NCBI RefSeq assembly: GCF_018408855.1
Contig: NZ_AP024322.1
Coordinates: 1,302,001 to 1,366,000 of the forward strand
Direction: 5' to 3'
Length of the DNA: 64,000 nt
From: Caballeronia sp. NK8
Lineage (GTDB): Bacteria > Pseudomonadota > Gammaproteobacteria > Burkholderiales > Burkholderiaceae
Made by a program: the position numbers and the translations under genes. Numbering within the stretch: the first letter of the stretch is position 1; the number at the start of each line of letters is the position of its first letter. The notes beneath the pieces are model-generated. The model was not told the DNA's origin. It did no database searches and saw nothing but the letters and a program-made list of their open reading frames with translations. This document shows, one piece after another, positions 25,238-33,972 of the stretch.

Positions 25238-25403
25238 TGCATGGATTCCCGAGGATCGGCGCGAAGGGATACCGATTCTCGATGACGCGTGGATAGAGCC
25301 CGGCGTGTACCGCATCAGGGCATACGTCGACGACAACAGAAAGACCTTGGGGCCGTTCCTCGCGAGCGGCATGAATGAGATGGATGTGAGAGAGACAGCA
25401 TGA
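25065..25403 (+). CDS. Hypothetical early protein, 112 aa
   Basis: GTG start with AAGGAGG about seven bases upstream. An ATG at 25140 is an alternative that would shorten it and lessen the overlap with the DUF1364 gene. Beta-rich, no known family. Ends in an ATGA overlap. Confidence 0.6.
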   Translation: MRCLIRIPTHTGWRTPRGRNGKRYAMEPFQMTASLETMVYRLALPKVQSKDRPFVWVDAWIPEDRREGIPILDDAWIEPGVYRIRAYVDDNRKTLGPFLASGMNEMDVRETA

Positions 25404-25498
25404 ACACGCTACCCGCAGACTTCGATCCGCTTTTCGCCGCGCTCGGCATCCGCCGTCGCAATTGGACCCTGCCGCAACCCTCGAAGGTGACGAATTGA
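25400..25498 (+). CDS. Micro-protein, 32 aa
   Basis: ATGA overlap before and TTGA overlap after. Reads MNTLPADFDPLFAALGIRRR then a short tail. Translational coupling on both sides supports it; function unknown. Confidence 0.45.
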   Translation: MNTLPADFDPLFAALGIRRRNWTLPQPSKVTN

Positions 25499-25869
25499 AA
25501 AAACTGATTTTGGCACTCGCATGCTTCTCCGCCTTGGCTGGCTGCAATGACGCTGATGTGGCGTCGCGGAATCTGTCGAAGGCCGCCGACAACTTCGAGA
25601 TCAACCGGCGCGTCGTGTTCTACAACGGCATCACGGGCGAATACATGCTGAGCATCGAGGGGCTTTGCTCGCTCGGCAACGCGGACAAGAGTCGTGAGGT
25701 CACGATCACCTGCAAGACCGGCCCCGCCAACTTCAAGAAGCACTTTCTAGGGCTGTCTGACAACGTGACCTACTTTGTGGAGCAACTCGATGGGGCAAAC
25801 GTCAGCACGTATCACTACAAGGTCATCTTCAAGCCCTCGGTGATCGTTCCTGACATCTCCATCAAGTAA
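25495..25869 (+). CDS. Phage lipoprotein, 124 aa
   Basis: TTG start overlapping the previous stop, preceded by AAGGTGA. The lipobox ALAGC follows a hydrophobic segment. The mature part is beta-rich with two more cysteines. Candidate for superinfection exclusion or envelope modification, by position only. Confidence 0.72.
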   Translation: MKKLILALACFSALAGCNDADVASRNLSKAADNFEINRRVVFYNGITGEYMLSIEGLCSLGNADKSREVTITCKTGPANFKKHFLGLSDNVTYFVEQLDGANVSTYHYKVIFKPSVIVPDISIK

Positions 25870-25878
25870 GGAGCAGAG

Positions 25879-25977
25879 ATGGCGTCCGACGCACAAGCAA
25901 TCGTCTTCGTCCTGGTGTGGCCCTTCGTGTGCGCCGGTCTCATTTCGATCCATGTTCGGATGGGAGAGCGGCGGTGA
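25879..25977 (+). CDS. Micro membrane protein, 32 aa
   Basis: AAGGAG seven bases before the ATG. One hydrophobic helix (IVFVLVWPFVCAGLISI) with a basic end. Ends in a GTGA overlap with the next gene. Confidence 0.5.
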   Translation: MASDAQAIVFVLVWPFVCAGLISIHVRMGERR

Positions 25978-26168
25978 GCATCGTTCGAAACAACCTAATG
26001 ACGCAGCGGGGCTATACGCCCTACTGCGGGAGTGTGGACTGCGGGATCATGCCGCGCACGCGTTGGAACGGATCCCAGTTCTGCTGCAGCCATTGCGGAT
26101 GGACGTCGCGATTTCCGGATGACTTCATCGCCGAATACAAGGCCAAGTGGCATGAGGAGCGGGCATGA
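25974..26168 (+). CDS. Zinc-ribbon-like protein, 64 aa
   Basis: GTG start in a GTGA overlap; an ATG at 25998 is the alternative. Cysteines in YCGSVDCG and FCCSHCGW could form one zinc ribbon. Function unknown. Confidence 0.62.
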   Translation: MSIVRNNLMTQRGYTPYCGSVDCGIMPRTRWNGSQFCCSHCGWTSRFPDDFIAEYKAKWHEERA

Positions 26169-26515
26169 ACGTCGATCAACTATCGGGCGCGTGGCTCGAC
26201 TACTGGACAGCGCGTGCCGAAGGCCTGCAGGCCGAAGTGAAGCGCGCATGCGGCGCGGACTGGTGCGAGATGAACGTCGAGAGGATCGGGCCGCTCCAGT
26301 ATCAGCCATCTGGAAACTTGAGCATCTCTGCGCCGATCGCCCTGCGCCAGCGTTATTTGACCTATCCGCGTCTCCGCGATAACGGGGAACTCGAATGGCT
26401 CGCTGAGGCCCAGCTTAATCCGGACTTTCACGGGATTTTCGTGGACGAATCGCTGACGGTTGCGATTTGCAGGCTGCGCGTTGCAGAGGCGTTCGGATAC
26501 GAGGTGCTGGTGTGA
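26165..26515 (+). CDS. DUF2591-like phage protein
   Basis: 116 aa. MNVDQLSGAWLDYWTARAEG at the start and VAICRLRVAEAFGYEV at the end fit the DUF2591 pattern of lambdoid phages. Function unknown. Confidence 0.68.
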   Translation: MNVDQLSGAWLDYWTARAEGLQAEVKRACGADWCEMNVERIGPLQYQPSGNLSISAPIALRQRYLTYPRLRDNGELEWLAEAQLNPDFHGIFVDESLTVAICRLRVAEAFGYEVLV

Positions 26516-26709
26516 GGAGGTTCGAGTATCTCGATCCGGCAATCGTCCTCGAGCGAAAGCAGGAGGGCACGTGCTTGGGCTGTGTCCAACTCGTGCTATC
26601 TCGGTGGGGTGGGACCCGGAAGTACGTGTGCAGTAGAGGAAACCAGAAAGCGTCACTCGACTGGATCGAGATGCGCCGATGCAATAAATACGAGGCGGAG
26701 GTTGAATGA
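26512..26709 (+). CDS. Small Cys-containing protein, 65 aa
   Basis: GTG in a GTGA overlap. TCLGCVQL and two later cysteines (YVCSRG, RRCNKY) suggest a zinc site. Function unknown. Confidence 0.58.
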   Translation: MRRFEYLDPAIVLERKQEGTCLGCVQLVLSRWGGTRKYVCSRGNQKASLDWIEMRRCNKYEAEVE

Positions 26710-27134
26710 AGTTCGAGACGAACGAGGCGCGGTTCGACAACTGGGGCATGACGGTGCGTATGCCCAAGTTCCAGTCCGGAGTGTGCGCGCAGTGGGCGCA
26801 ACTCTATGTCGCATTGCGCGACGCGAAGGAAGCGCCGCACGGAGTGACGCCGGTCGAGAAGGACGGCTGGCTCGTCGAGGCGGCTTGGTCGACGATGCCG
26901 AACCACGTGCACAAGTGGGTGCTGAAGTACACCTACGTTTGGAGGATGTCGCCGGAGCAGGTGCAAACGCGCATGCGCAAGCAACACAAGGCCGTGTTGC
27001 GCGGTCGGCAGTTCGAGATCGTGCTTGCTGAAGCAGAGGGATCTCTTCGCCAGCACATATCGAAGATTCATGCCCGCGCATTCATGAAGAACTTGCAAAA
27101 GACAGGTTGTAAACCAGCAGCAACCGTCCTATAA
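26706..27134 (+). CDS. Last early gene, possible late regulator
   Basis: 142 aa, basic C-terminal half (MSPEQVQTRMRKQHKAVL) with helices that could bind DNA. It sits at the Q position, just before two terminators and the late genes, so an antiterminator or late activator role is plausible but not shown by a motif. Confidence 0.6.
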   Translation: MKFETNEARFDNWGMTVRMPKFQSGVCAQWAQLYVALRDAKEAPHGVTPVEKDGWLVEAAWSTMPNHVHKWVLKYTYVWRMSPEQVQTRMRKQHKAVLRGRQFEIVLAEAEGSLRQHISKIHARAFMKNLQKTGCKPAATVL

Positions 27135-27210
27135 TCGCGCCAGATTACCGAATCCGCCTCGCGCGTGAGCTTTCGCTTCCCGACTGGGAGGCGAAGTTGT
27201 CGGTAGAGAA

Positions 27211-27235
27211 AGCCCGCCACTGAGCGGGTTTTTTG
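27211..27235 (+). terminator. Terminator after the early-right operon
   Basis: CCCGC / GCGGG stem and six T residues. Confidence 0.8.
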
Positions 27236-27290
27236 CTTTCTCGAACACGTTCATGCGTGTCTCCTCGGCGGGGCAACTGCCCTGATTTGA

Positions 27291-27312
27291 CGCCTCGGCT
27301 TATGCCGGGGCG
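27291..27312 (+). terminator. Second hairpin before the late genes
   Basis: CGCCTCGGC / GCCGGGGCG imperfect stem followed by a pyrimidine-rich run; terminator-like. Late antitermination would have to pass both hairpins. Confidence 0.55.
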
Positions 27313-27332
27313 TTTCCTTTTCGGAGGTTGCT

Positions 27333-28079
27333 ATGCTGAAGTTCAATCCGGACACCAACGTCGTTTTCGACAACGACGAAGCGGCTGTCGCACCGATCCG
27401 CGAAATCACGCGCGACGAGATCCCTGATCTGATCGCGAACGGCGCGGGCGTTGACCCGAGCGCGAACGTGGGGGAGCAAACCTCGTCAGCCGTGCCGACG
27501 GCTGGCGATGCCCCGGCTGCTCAGGACCCGGCTGTGTCTGCGACCGGCTCGGATACGGCAGGTGAACAGGGAAACGCGGAGCAGACCGCTGCCAACGCTG
27601 CGGCGGTCGAACAAGGCGCTGGTTCAGATACGACATCTGCCGCGCCTGTGGATTCGGCATCGACTCCGGACGCCGGTGACGCGGGAAACGGCTCCGGCGC
27701 GAGTTCTGTCGACGCCTCTCCGGCGGTGATTTCTGACGCGCAAGCCGACCCCGGCGGCGCGGGTGCGGCTGACCTCAGCCCGACGCCGGCCGCGCCAAAC
27801 CTCGATGCGCAAGCGCCGGCAGGCGTGTCGTCGAATGCTGTCCCTTTGGACGCTGGTGGCGCCGCTGATGCGGAGGCTGGCAGTGCTGAAGCGGGGGAGT
27901 CGGAGCTTTCTGCTGGCCAGAATGGGTCTGGCTCGGATGAGCATCCGCTGACCATCATCGGCGAGATCGAAGCGCTGGTTCGCATGATCGGAAACAGCGC
28001 CGTGCACGAGTATCAGCGCCTGATTCAGCGTCTGGCCGATCTGAAGAATCATCCGCAAGTGAAAGGTGGCGCGGAATAA
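27333..28079 (+). CDS. Ala/Ser/Asp-rich late protein, 248 aa
   Basis: GGAGG site upstream. A short ordered N-terminus (LKFNPDTNVVFDNDE), a long acidic low-complexity middle, and a helical C-terminus (ALVRMIGNSAVHEYQRLIQR). It may be a virion-associated or scaffolding protein; function unknown. Its stop overlaps the next start. Confidence 0.65.
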   Translation: MLKFNPDTNVVFDNDEAAVAPIREITRDEIPDLIANGAGVDPSANVGEQTSSAVPTAGDAPAAQDPAVSATGSDTAGEQGNAEQTAANAAAVEQGAGSDTTSAAPVDSASTPDAGDAGNGSGASSVDASPAVISDAQADPGGAGAADLSPTPAAPNLDAQAPAGVSSNAVPLDAGGAADAEAGSAEAGESELSAGQNGSGSDEHPLTIIGEIEALVRMIGNSAVHEYQRLIQRLADLKNHPQVKGGAE

Positions 28080-28768
28080 TGTCCTCGCCGGTCCGCATCA
28101 ACGTTTCGGCGGACCTGCGCAGCCTGACGCGTGTTCTCAACGATCTTGAGAAGAAGCAACTGCCGTTCGCGTCTGCGCAGGCGCTGACGGCGGTTGCGAA
28201 GAACGTCCAGGCGGCCGAGAAAGCGGCCCTCCCGCAGGTGTTCGACCGGCCGACTCCTTTTACGGTCAATTCGATCGGCGTAAAGGCCGCGCGCAAGAAC
28301 ACGCAGGAGGCGTTGGTTTTCGTGAAGGACATCGCCGCCGCGTACCTAGCGCCGTATGAGTTCGGCGGCACGCACAAGCTGATCGGCTCCGGTAAGACGT
28401 GGCTGAACCCGAAGGATAGGGCGCTGCTCAATCAGTACGGCAACTTGAGCAAGTCGACGCTCAAGCGACTCGAAGGTAGGCCGGACATCTTCGTCGGCTC
28501 AATTAAGACCAAGAGCGGCGAGTCGATCGGCGGCGTCTGGCAGCGTCCGACCGACGTCAAGGCTGTCAAGACGGCAGGCAAGCGCGGCGTTGCGATGCGC
28601 GGCGTGAACAAGTCGGGGCATCTTAGATTGCTGATCCGCTTTGGCGATGCGCAGCCGGTAAAGCAGCATCTCGACTTCGGGAAGCGCGCGCGCGAAGTGG
28701 TTGCGGCCACGTATCGGCGTGAATTCACTGCGGCATTCGCGAAGGCTCTGGCGACCGCAAAACGGTAG
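28079..28768 (+). CDS. gpZ-like / tail-completion-type protein (tentative)
   Basis: 229 aa, strongly basic. The helical start (SADLRSLTRVLNDLEKKQLP, FASAQALTAVAKNV) and basic C-terminus recall lambda gpZ and HK97 gp10-like minor tail proteins. Its place upstream of terminase is unusual for such a protein. Confidence 0.5.
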   Translation: MSSPVRINVSADLRSLTRVLNDLEKKQLPFASAQALTAVAKNVQAAEKAALPQVFDRPTPFTVNSIGVKAARKNTQEALVFVKDIAAAYLAPYEFGGTHKLIGSGKTWLNPKDRALLNQYGNLSKSTLKRLEGRPDIFVGSIKTKSGESIGGVWQRPTDVKAVKTAGKRGVAMRGVNKSGHLRLLIRFGDAQPVKQHLDFGKRAREVVAATYRREFTAAFAKALATAKR

Positions 28769-28776
28769 GAAATCCC

Positions 28777-29430
28777 ATGGCATTGATCAAACTGTCTGGC
28801 AGACATGCTGTCGGACGGCACGAGTTCGCCCTCGTGGATGACGACATGTTCGATTTCCTGTCGCAATGGAAGTGGAAAGCAAAGCCAAACGGTGCAGGCA
28901 ATCACGTGTACGCCGTGCGCAACGTCGTCGAGAACGGCAAGAACCGCACGGTCAGGATGCACCGTCTCGTACTTGACTTGGATGCGAGCGACACGCGGGA
29001 CGCCGATCACATCAATCGTGATGCGCTCGACAATCGCCGTGCCAACCTGCGTGCTGTCGATCGGCGCACCAATGTACTGAACACGACGTGGCATCAGCGC
29101 GTCGCGCCATGCATGCATTGTGGCGTGAGCGTCGCGCGCACTGTTAATCAAGCTCACGCGGACCGCCCGATGTCATGCGGTCGATGCGCGCTCGATAGGA
29201 AGCGTAAGGCGGCGCACTCGGCGGTCTGCTTCAAGACGTGCCGCGAATGCGGGGAACTCTTTACCTCGCGGCGTGCCGGGGCTCTCTTTTGTACTGAAGC
29301 CTGTCGATGTCGTGCCCGCTATAAGCGACGGCGGGTCCCATCCGCCCTTCTGAGCCCAGGGGCACTGCGCGCGCGCGATCTTTCTCTAGGCATGAAATTT
29401 CTAAATTTGGGTAACACCAGCGGGATATGA
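28777..29430 (+). CDS. HNH endonuclease with C-terminal zinc clusters
   Basis: 217 aa. RMHRLVLDLD followed by DADHINRDALDNRRANLR is an HNH core. The C-terminal half holds CMHCG, CGRC, CRECGE and CTEAC pairs, likely two zinc modules. It overlaps the small terminase gene by ATGA. It may be a homing endonuclease, or an HNH packaging partner as known beside some cos terminases. Confidence 0.87.
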   Translation: MALIKLSGRHAVGRHEFALVDDDMFDFLSQWKWKAKPNGAGNHVYAVRNVVENGKNRTVRMHRLVLDLDASDTRDADHINRDALDNRRANLRAVDRRTNVLNTTWHQRVAPCMHCGVSVARTVNQAHADRPMSCGRCALDRKRKAAHSAVCFKTCRECGELFTSRRAGALFCTEACRCRARYKRRRVPSALLSPGALRARDLSLGMKFLNLGNTSGI

Positions 29431-29656
29431 ACCAGAGCGAGTTCGCGGCACTTCACAACGTCAGCCGTAAAACGGTCACGAAGTGGAAGGAGCGCGGCTG
29501 GCTTGTGTTTGCGGGCGATGAGGTTGATGTCGACGCGTCGAATGCGCTGCTGAAAAAGTATCGGCGGGAGGGCACGCCGGCTGTTACCCCCGCTGTTACC
29601 CAAGCGCCAGCGGGTAACAAACAAAAAACCGTTACCCAGGCGGCGAGCGAGGTAAC
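29409..29656. repeat. GTTACCC/GGGTAAC heptamer cluster at the terminase gene
   Basis: Copies at 29409-29415, 29583-29589, 29595-29601, 29612-29618 and 29631-29637 on mixed strands, with a partial one near 29651. They straddle the start of the small-terminase gene, a usual place for packaging recognition sites. Confidence 0.5.
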
Positions 29657-30005
29657 GCTCGGCGAGCGTGAGAGCGCGGCGGACGCCGCAGATCGCATCT
29701 TGTCGGGCAACGTGCAGCTTCTCGACTTCGACGAAGCGCGCTGTTTCAAAGAGAACTATCTCGGGCTGAAGGCTCAGCTTGAATACGACCGCGATTCCGG
29801 TCTGGTGATCGACGTCGCCGAAGTGGCGAAAGCCGTCGGCACCGAATACGCCAAGGTCCGAAGCCGCCTGCTGTCGATTCCCGCGGAACAGGCTCCGCGT
29901 CTCCATCGGTGCAAGACGCCTGCCGAATTGCAGGACATGTTGCAGGAGGTCATCACAGAAGCACTCGAAGAACTCACTCGCGATGGAGCAGGCAACCCTA
30001 AATAG
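29427..30005 (+). CDS. Terminase small subunit (Nu1-like)
   Basis: 192 aa. The N-terminal HTH (QSEFAALHNVSRKTVTKWKE) is the DNA-recognition winged helix of Nu1 types. A Thr/Val/Ala linker encoded by the heptamer cluster follows, then a helical C-terminus for TerL binding. It overlaps the large-subunit gene by 23 bp. Confidence 0.85.
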   Translation: MNQSEFAALHNVSRKTVTKWKERGWLVFAGDEVDVDASNALLKKYRREGTPAVTPAVTQAPAGNKQKTVTQAASEVTLGERESAADAADRILSGNVQLLDFDEARCFKENYLGLKAQLEYDRDSGLVIDVAEVAKAVGTEYAKVRSRLLSIPAEQAPRLHRCKTPAELQDMLQEVITEALEELTRDGAGNPK

Positions 30006-32004
30006 CACCCGGCGATACGCGCGCGGCTATGCGGCGTTGCGCGCGGGCCTCGTGGCGGCGCTGCGCCAGAACCTGACGCCGCCGCCGAAGCTGACACTGA
30101 GCGAATGGGCCGAGTGCTATGCGGTGCTTTCGCGTGAGACGAGTGCGCAAACCGGCCGCTTCCGAGCGTTCGGTTATCAGAGGGGCATGCTGGATGCAGT
30201 AACCGACCCCAGCGTCGAGAAGATCAGCGTGATGAAGTCGGCTCGCGTCGGCTACACCAAGCTGATGGATCACGCGGTCGGCTTCTTCATCCACCAGGAT
30301 CCTTCGCCGATTCTCGTCGTGCAGCCGCGCGTCGAGGATGCGGAGAGCTATTCGAAGACAGAAATCGCGCCGATGCTGCGCGACACGCCGGTGCTCGCGG
30401 CGATCGCGGGCGATCAGAAGGCGAAGAACAGCGATCAGACGATCCTTGCGAAGACGTTTCGCAACGGTTCGAGCCTGACGCTTGTCGGCGCGAACAGCCC
30501 GGCGGGTTTCCGGCGGATCACGTCCCGCGTCGTGATGTTCGACGAGGTCGATGCATATCCGGTCGACGGCGCGGGCAACGAAGGCGATCAGATCGCGCTA
30601 GGCACGAAGCGGTCCGAAACCTTCTGGAATCGCAAGATCGTCCTCGGCTCGACGCCGACGGTGAAGGGCTATAGCCGGATCGAGAAAAGCTTTAGCGAGA
30701 GCGATCAGCGCTACTTTTTCGTGGCTTGCCCGCACTGCGGCGAGCATCAGGTGCTCGAATGGGGTGGTCCTGATACGCCCCACGGCATGAAGTGGGACAA
30801 GGACGAGCACGGCAACGGAATTCCGGACAGCGTCTACTACGTCTGTCGGCACAATGGCTGCGTCATCCAGGAGGCTGACAAGGCCGATATGGTGACGAAC
30901 GGCGAGTGGCGTGCGACGAAGCCATTCAAGGGACATGCCGGCTTTCATATCTGGGCCGGATACAGCCTGTTCCCGAACGCGTGCTGGTCGAACCTCGTTG
31001 CTGAATGGCTCCGGGTGAAGGACGATCCGCTCGCGCGGCAGACGTTCATCAACCTCGTGCTCGGCGAGCCGTACGAGGATCGCGGCGATCGCGCGCTGAG
31101 CGAGACGCGGCTGGCGGCGCGCACGGAAGTCTGGGACGCGGAGGTGCCCGATGGCGTCGGGCTGATCACGGTCGGCGGTGACGTCCAAGACGATCGCGTT
31201 GAACTTGAGACGATCGGCTGGGGGCACAACGAGGAAAGCTGGTCGATCGACCACGCGGTCATCGAGGGCGACCCCGAGGGCGCGGAACTGTGGAAGCGCG
31301 TCGACGAGTATCTGAAACGCGTCTGGCGGCGCGCGGACGGTCGTGGCTTCGCTGTCTCCGCTGCTTGTATCGACTCCGGCGGTCATCACACCCAGAAGGT
31401 GTACGAGTTCGCGAAGGCGCGGCTCGGCCGTCGGATCTGGGCGATCAAGGGCGAGTCGGCACGCGGTGGCGCGCGGTCACCTGTGTGGCCGACGAAGCGA
31501 CCGTCGTCGCGGACGAAATCGACGTTCCGACCGGTGATCATCGGCGTGAATGCGGCGAAGGACGTGATACGCGAGCGGTTGCGGCGCGATCCGGAAGACA
31601 ACGATGGCGTGCTGACGTATCCCGCTGGGTACATGCACTTCCCGACGGACCGGGACATCAACTACTTCGCGCAGCTCATCTCGGAGCGCTCGGTGACGAA
31701 GTTCGCCAACGGGCAGAAGTTCCGGGTGTGGGAGTTGCCGCCCGGCCGCGCGAACGAAGCGCTCGATATTCGGGTGTACGGCTACGCGGCGCTTTGCGGC
31801 CTCATGCACATGGGCCTGAAGTTGAATCGGCGCGTCGAAGCAGTGCAGGCGGATCCGACTGATCTCGTGCCGCCTGCTCCGGAGACGCGGCAGGAGGTCG
31901 AGCTCGATGTCGTGAGCGCGGCGCGGCCGGTGCGTCCAGACGGCCCGATCATCAAACAGGCTCAACCTGAGAAACGCTCTCGGATTCGCCGGCTCGCCGG
32001 CTGA
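29983..32004 (+). CDS. Terminase large subunit, lambda gpA family
   Basis: 673 aa, near the 641 of lambda gpA. Walker-A-like KSARVGYTK at 85-93, Walker B VVMFDEVD at 183-190, a zinc-binding CPHCGEHQ with CRHNGC near 240-290, and a nuclease half with TVGGDVQDDR. It cuts at cos-type sites and pumps DNA into procapsids. Confidence 0.94.
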   Translation: MEQATLNSTRRYARGYAALRAGLVAALRQNLTPPPKLTLSEWAECYAVLSRETSAQTGRFRAFGYQRGMLDAVTDPSVEKISVMKSARVGYTKLMDHAVGFFIHQDPSPILVVQPRVEDAESYSKTEIAPMLRDTPVLAAIAGDQKAKNSDQTILAKTFRNGSSLTLVGANSPAGFRRITSRVVMFDEVDAYPVDGAGNEGDQIALGTKRSETFWNRKIVLGSTPTVKGYSRIEKSFSESDQRYFFVACPHCGEHQVLEWGGPDTPHGMKWDKDEHGNGIPDSVYYVCRHNGCVIQEADKADMVTNGEWRATKPFKGHAGFHIWAGYSLFPNACWSNLVAEWLRVKDDPLARQTFINLVLGEPYEDRGDRALSETRLAARTEVWDAEVPDGVGLITVGGDVQDDRVELETIGWGHNEESWSIDHAVIEGDPEGAELWKRVDEYLKRVWRRADGRGFAVSAACIDSGGHHTQKVYEFAKARLGRRIWAIKGESARGGARSPVWPTKRPSSRTKSTFRPVIIGVNAAKDVIRERLRRDPEDNDGVLTYPAGYMHFPTDRDINYFAQLISERSVTKFANGQKFRVWELPPGRANEALDIRVYGYAALCGLMHMGLKLNRRVEAVQADPTDLVPPAPETRQEVELDVVSAARPVRPDGPIIKQAQPEKRSRIRRLAG

Positions 32005-32021
32005 AGCATAGGAGAAGAATT

Positions 32022-32297
32022 TTGCGACGCTTCGACCCGAGCCGCAGCCTGCTCGCCGGCATGGATGAGACCGCGCTTCGGCAATCGCTCGCGCAGGCCC
32101 AGCAGATCTACATCCAGCTGTCGACCGGCGCTCAGGGCGAGTCTTACTCGTACACGCAGGGCGATGGCACTCGATCTGTCACCTACACCCGCGCGAATCT
32201 TGCGGAACTGGCCGCGGCGATCCAGTTGATGCAGGCGCAACTCGGCATCGTCGACTCGCCTCGCAGGGCAAACCGAATCACCTTCACACGGCGATAA
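32022..32297 (+). CDS. gpW-like head-tail joining protein
   Basis: 91 aa from a TTG with AGGAG upstream. Family pattern LRQSLAQAQQIYIQLSTGAQ and SVTYTRANLAELAAAIQLM. Sits between terminase and portal as in lambda. Confidence 0.85.
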   Translation: MRRFDPSRSLLAGMDETALRQSLAQAQQIYIQLSTGAQGESYSYTQGDGTRSVTYTRANLAELAAAIQLMQAQLGIVDSPRRANRITFTRR

Positions 32298-32300
32298 CGC

Positions 32301-33959
32301 ATGGAATCGAACGTACAGCTCCTTGGTCCGGACGGGAAGCCGCTGCCGGAGCGCAAGAGCCGTGCGCTCGCGCTAAACGGCAGCTACAGCGGGTACGGCA
32401 GCACCAGCGCATTCGACGCAGCCGACATGTCCAGTCAGCACATGCGGGACTGGAATCCGGTGCTGTGGTCGCCCGATGGAGAACTCAACCCCTATCGAGA
32501 CCGCATCGTTTCGCGCGTGCGCGACTTGGTGCGCAACGACGGCTGGGCGAGTGCGGCGGTCACGCGCACGCTCGACAACGTCATCGGCGCAGACTTTCGC
32601 CCGATCTCGAAGCCAGACCATCGCGCGCTCGCTGCGATGACCGGAAACAAGAAGTTCGATCACATGTGGGCGGATGAATTCGGCCGCGCGCTCGAAGCCG
32701 GATGGCGCACGTGGTCGGAAGATCCGGCGCACTTCTGCGATGCCCAGCGCAAGCTGACGATTCCGCAGATGATGCGCTTGGCATTCCGCCACAAGATCGT
32801 CGACGGCGATGCTCTGGCGATCCTCCAGTGGATGCCGGAGCGCCTGCCGCGCGGCGCGCGCTACGCGACTGTGCTTCAACTGATCGACCCTGACCGCCTG
32901 TCGAACCCGCAACAGAATTTCGACCGTCAGACGATGCGCGGCGGCGTTGAGGTCGACGAGTACGGCGCGCCGGTGGCGTATCACATCCGCAAGGCGCATC
33001 AAGGCGACTGGTTCAGCGGCGGAAAGCAGGTGACGTGGGAGCGAATCGCCGCCGAAACAGATTGGGGTCGTCCGATCGTCGTCCACGACTATGACTTCGA
33101 CCGGGCGTCGCAACATCGCGGCGGCGCGGGCATCCTGACGCCTGTGCTGCAGCGGCTGAAGATGTTGATCAAGTATGACGGCACCGAACTCGACGCGGCG
33201 ATCATCAATGCGATCTTCGGCGCCTACGTCACGAGCCCGTTCGACAAGCAGCTCGTGACCGAGGCGCTTGGCGACGGCGAAGACGCCGAGGCATACAACG
33301 GGTATCAGGACGCCCGCGCGGATTTTCACGACAAGACGGATCTTCGCCTCGGCGGCGCGCGGCTGCCGATCCTGTTCCCCGGCGAGACGATCAACACTGT
33401 GTCGGCGACTCGGCCCGCTGGAAACTTCGCGGAGTTCGAGAACGCCATGCTGCGCAACGTCGCGGCGGGCACCGGCATGTCGGCGCAGCAGATCACGCAG
33501 AACTGGGCGGACGTCAATTATTCCTCGTACCGCGCTGCGGCGCTGGAGGCGTGGAAGACGTTCGATCGCCGCCGCAGCGACTTCGGTCGCGGATTCGGCC
33601 AGCCAATTCTGTGCGCGATGGTCGAGGAAATGATGGACATCGGCGAGCTTCCGCTTCCGGCGGCAGCGCCCGAGTTCGCGATGGCGCGCGCGGCATATAC
33701 GCGTGCGTGGTGGATCGGTCCGGGCCGCGGCTATGTTGATCCGATGAAGGAACGTCAGGGTGCCGCGCTCGGCATCGAGTCTGGTTTGTCGACGCTCGAA
33801 GACGAATCGGCGCAGCTTTCGGGCAACGATTGGCGCGACAACATCGATCAGCGAGCGGTCGAGATCCAGTACATCAAGGATCGCGGCATCCCTCTGCCGT
33901 CGACGCTGAAAGAAGACGCGACGGCGGACGAGGTTACACAGGAGCCGAAGGCGCAATGA
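32301..33959 (+). CDS. Portal protein, lambda gpB family
   Basis: 552 aa. Conserved SRVRDLVRNDGWASAAVTRT and AAGTGMSAQQITQNWADVNY blocks. Forms the dodecameric DNA entry channel and binds terminase. Confidence 0.94.
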   Translation: MESNVQLLGPDGKPLPERKSRALALNGSYSGYGSTSAFDAADMSSQHMRDWNPVLWSPDGELNPYRDRIVSRVRDLVRNDGWASAAVTRTLDNVIGADFRPISKPDHRALAAMTGNKKFDHMWADEFGRALEAGWRTWSEDPAHFCDAQRKLTIPQMMRLAFRHKIVDGDALAILQWMPERLPRGARYATVLQLIDPDRLSNPQQNFDRQTMRGGVEVDEYGAPVAYHIRKAHQGDWFSGGKQVTWERIAAETDWGRPIVVHDYDFDRASQHRGGAGILTPVLQRLKMLIKYDGTELDAAIINAIFGAYVTSPFDKQLVTEALGDGEDAEAYNGYQDARADFHDKTDLRLGGARLPILFPGETINTVSATRPAGNFAEFENAMLRNVAAGTGMSAQQITQNWADVNYSSYRAAALEAWKTFDRRRSDFGRGFGQPILCAMVEEMMDIGELPLPAAAPEFAMARAAYTRAWWIGPGRGYVDPMKERQGAALGIESGLSTLEDESAQLSGNDWRDNIDQRAVEIQYIKDRGIPLPSTLKEDATADEVTQEPKAQ

Positions 33960-33972
33960 CATTGGAGAGGCT

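Noticed and set aside
27135..27332. RNA gene between early and late blocks
   Set aside because: No tRNA fold was found; two terminator-like hairpins account for the structure.
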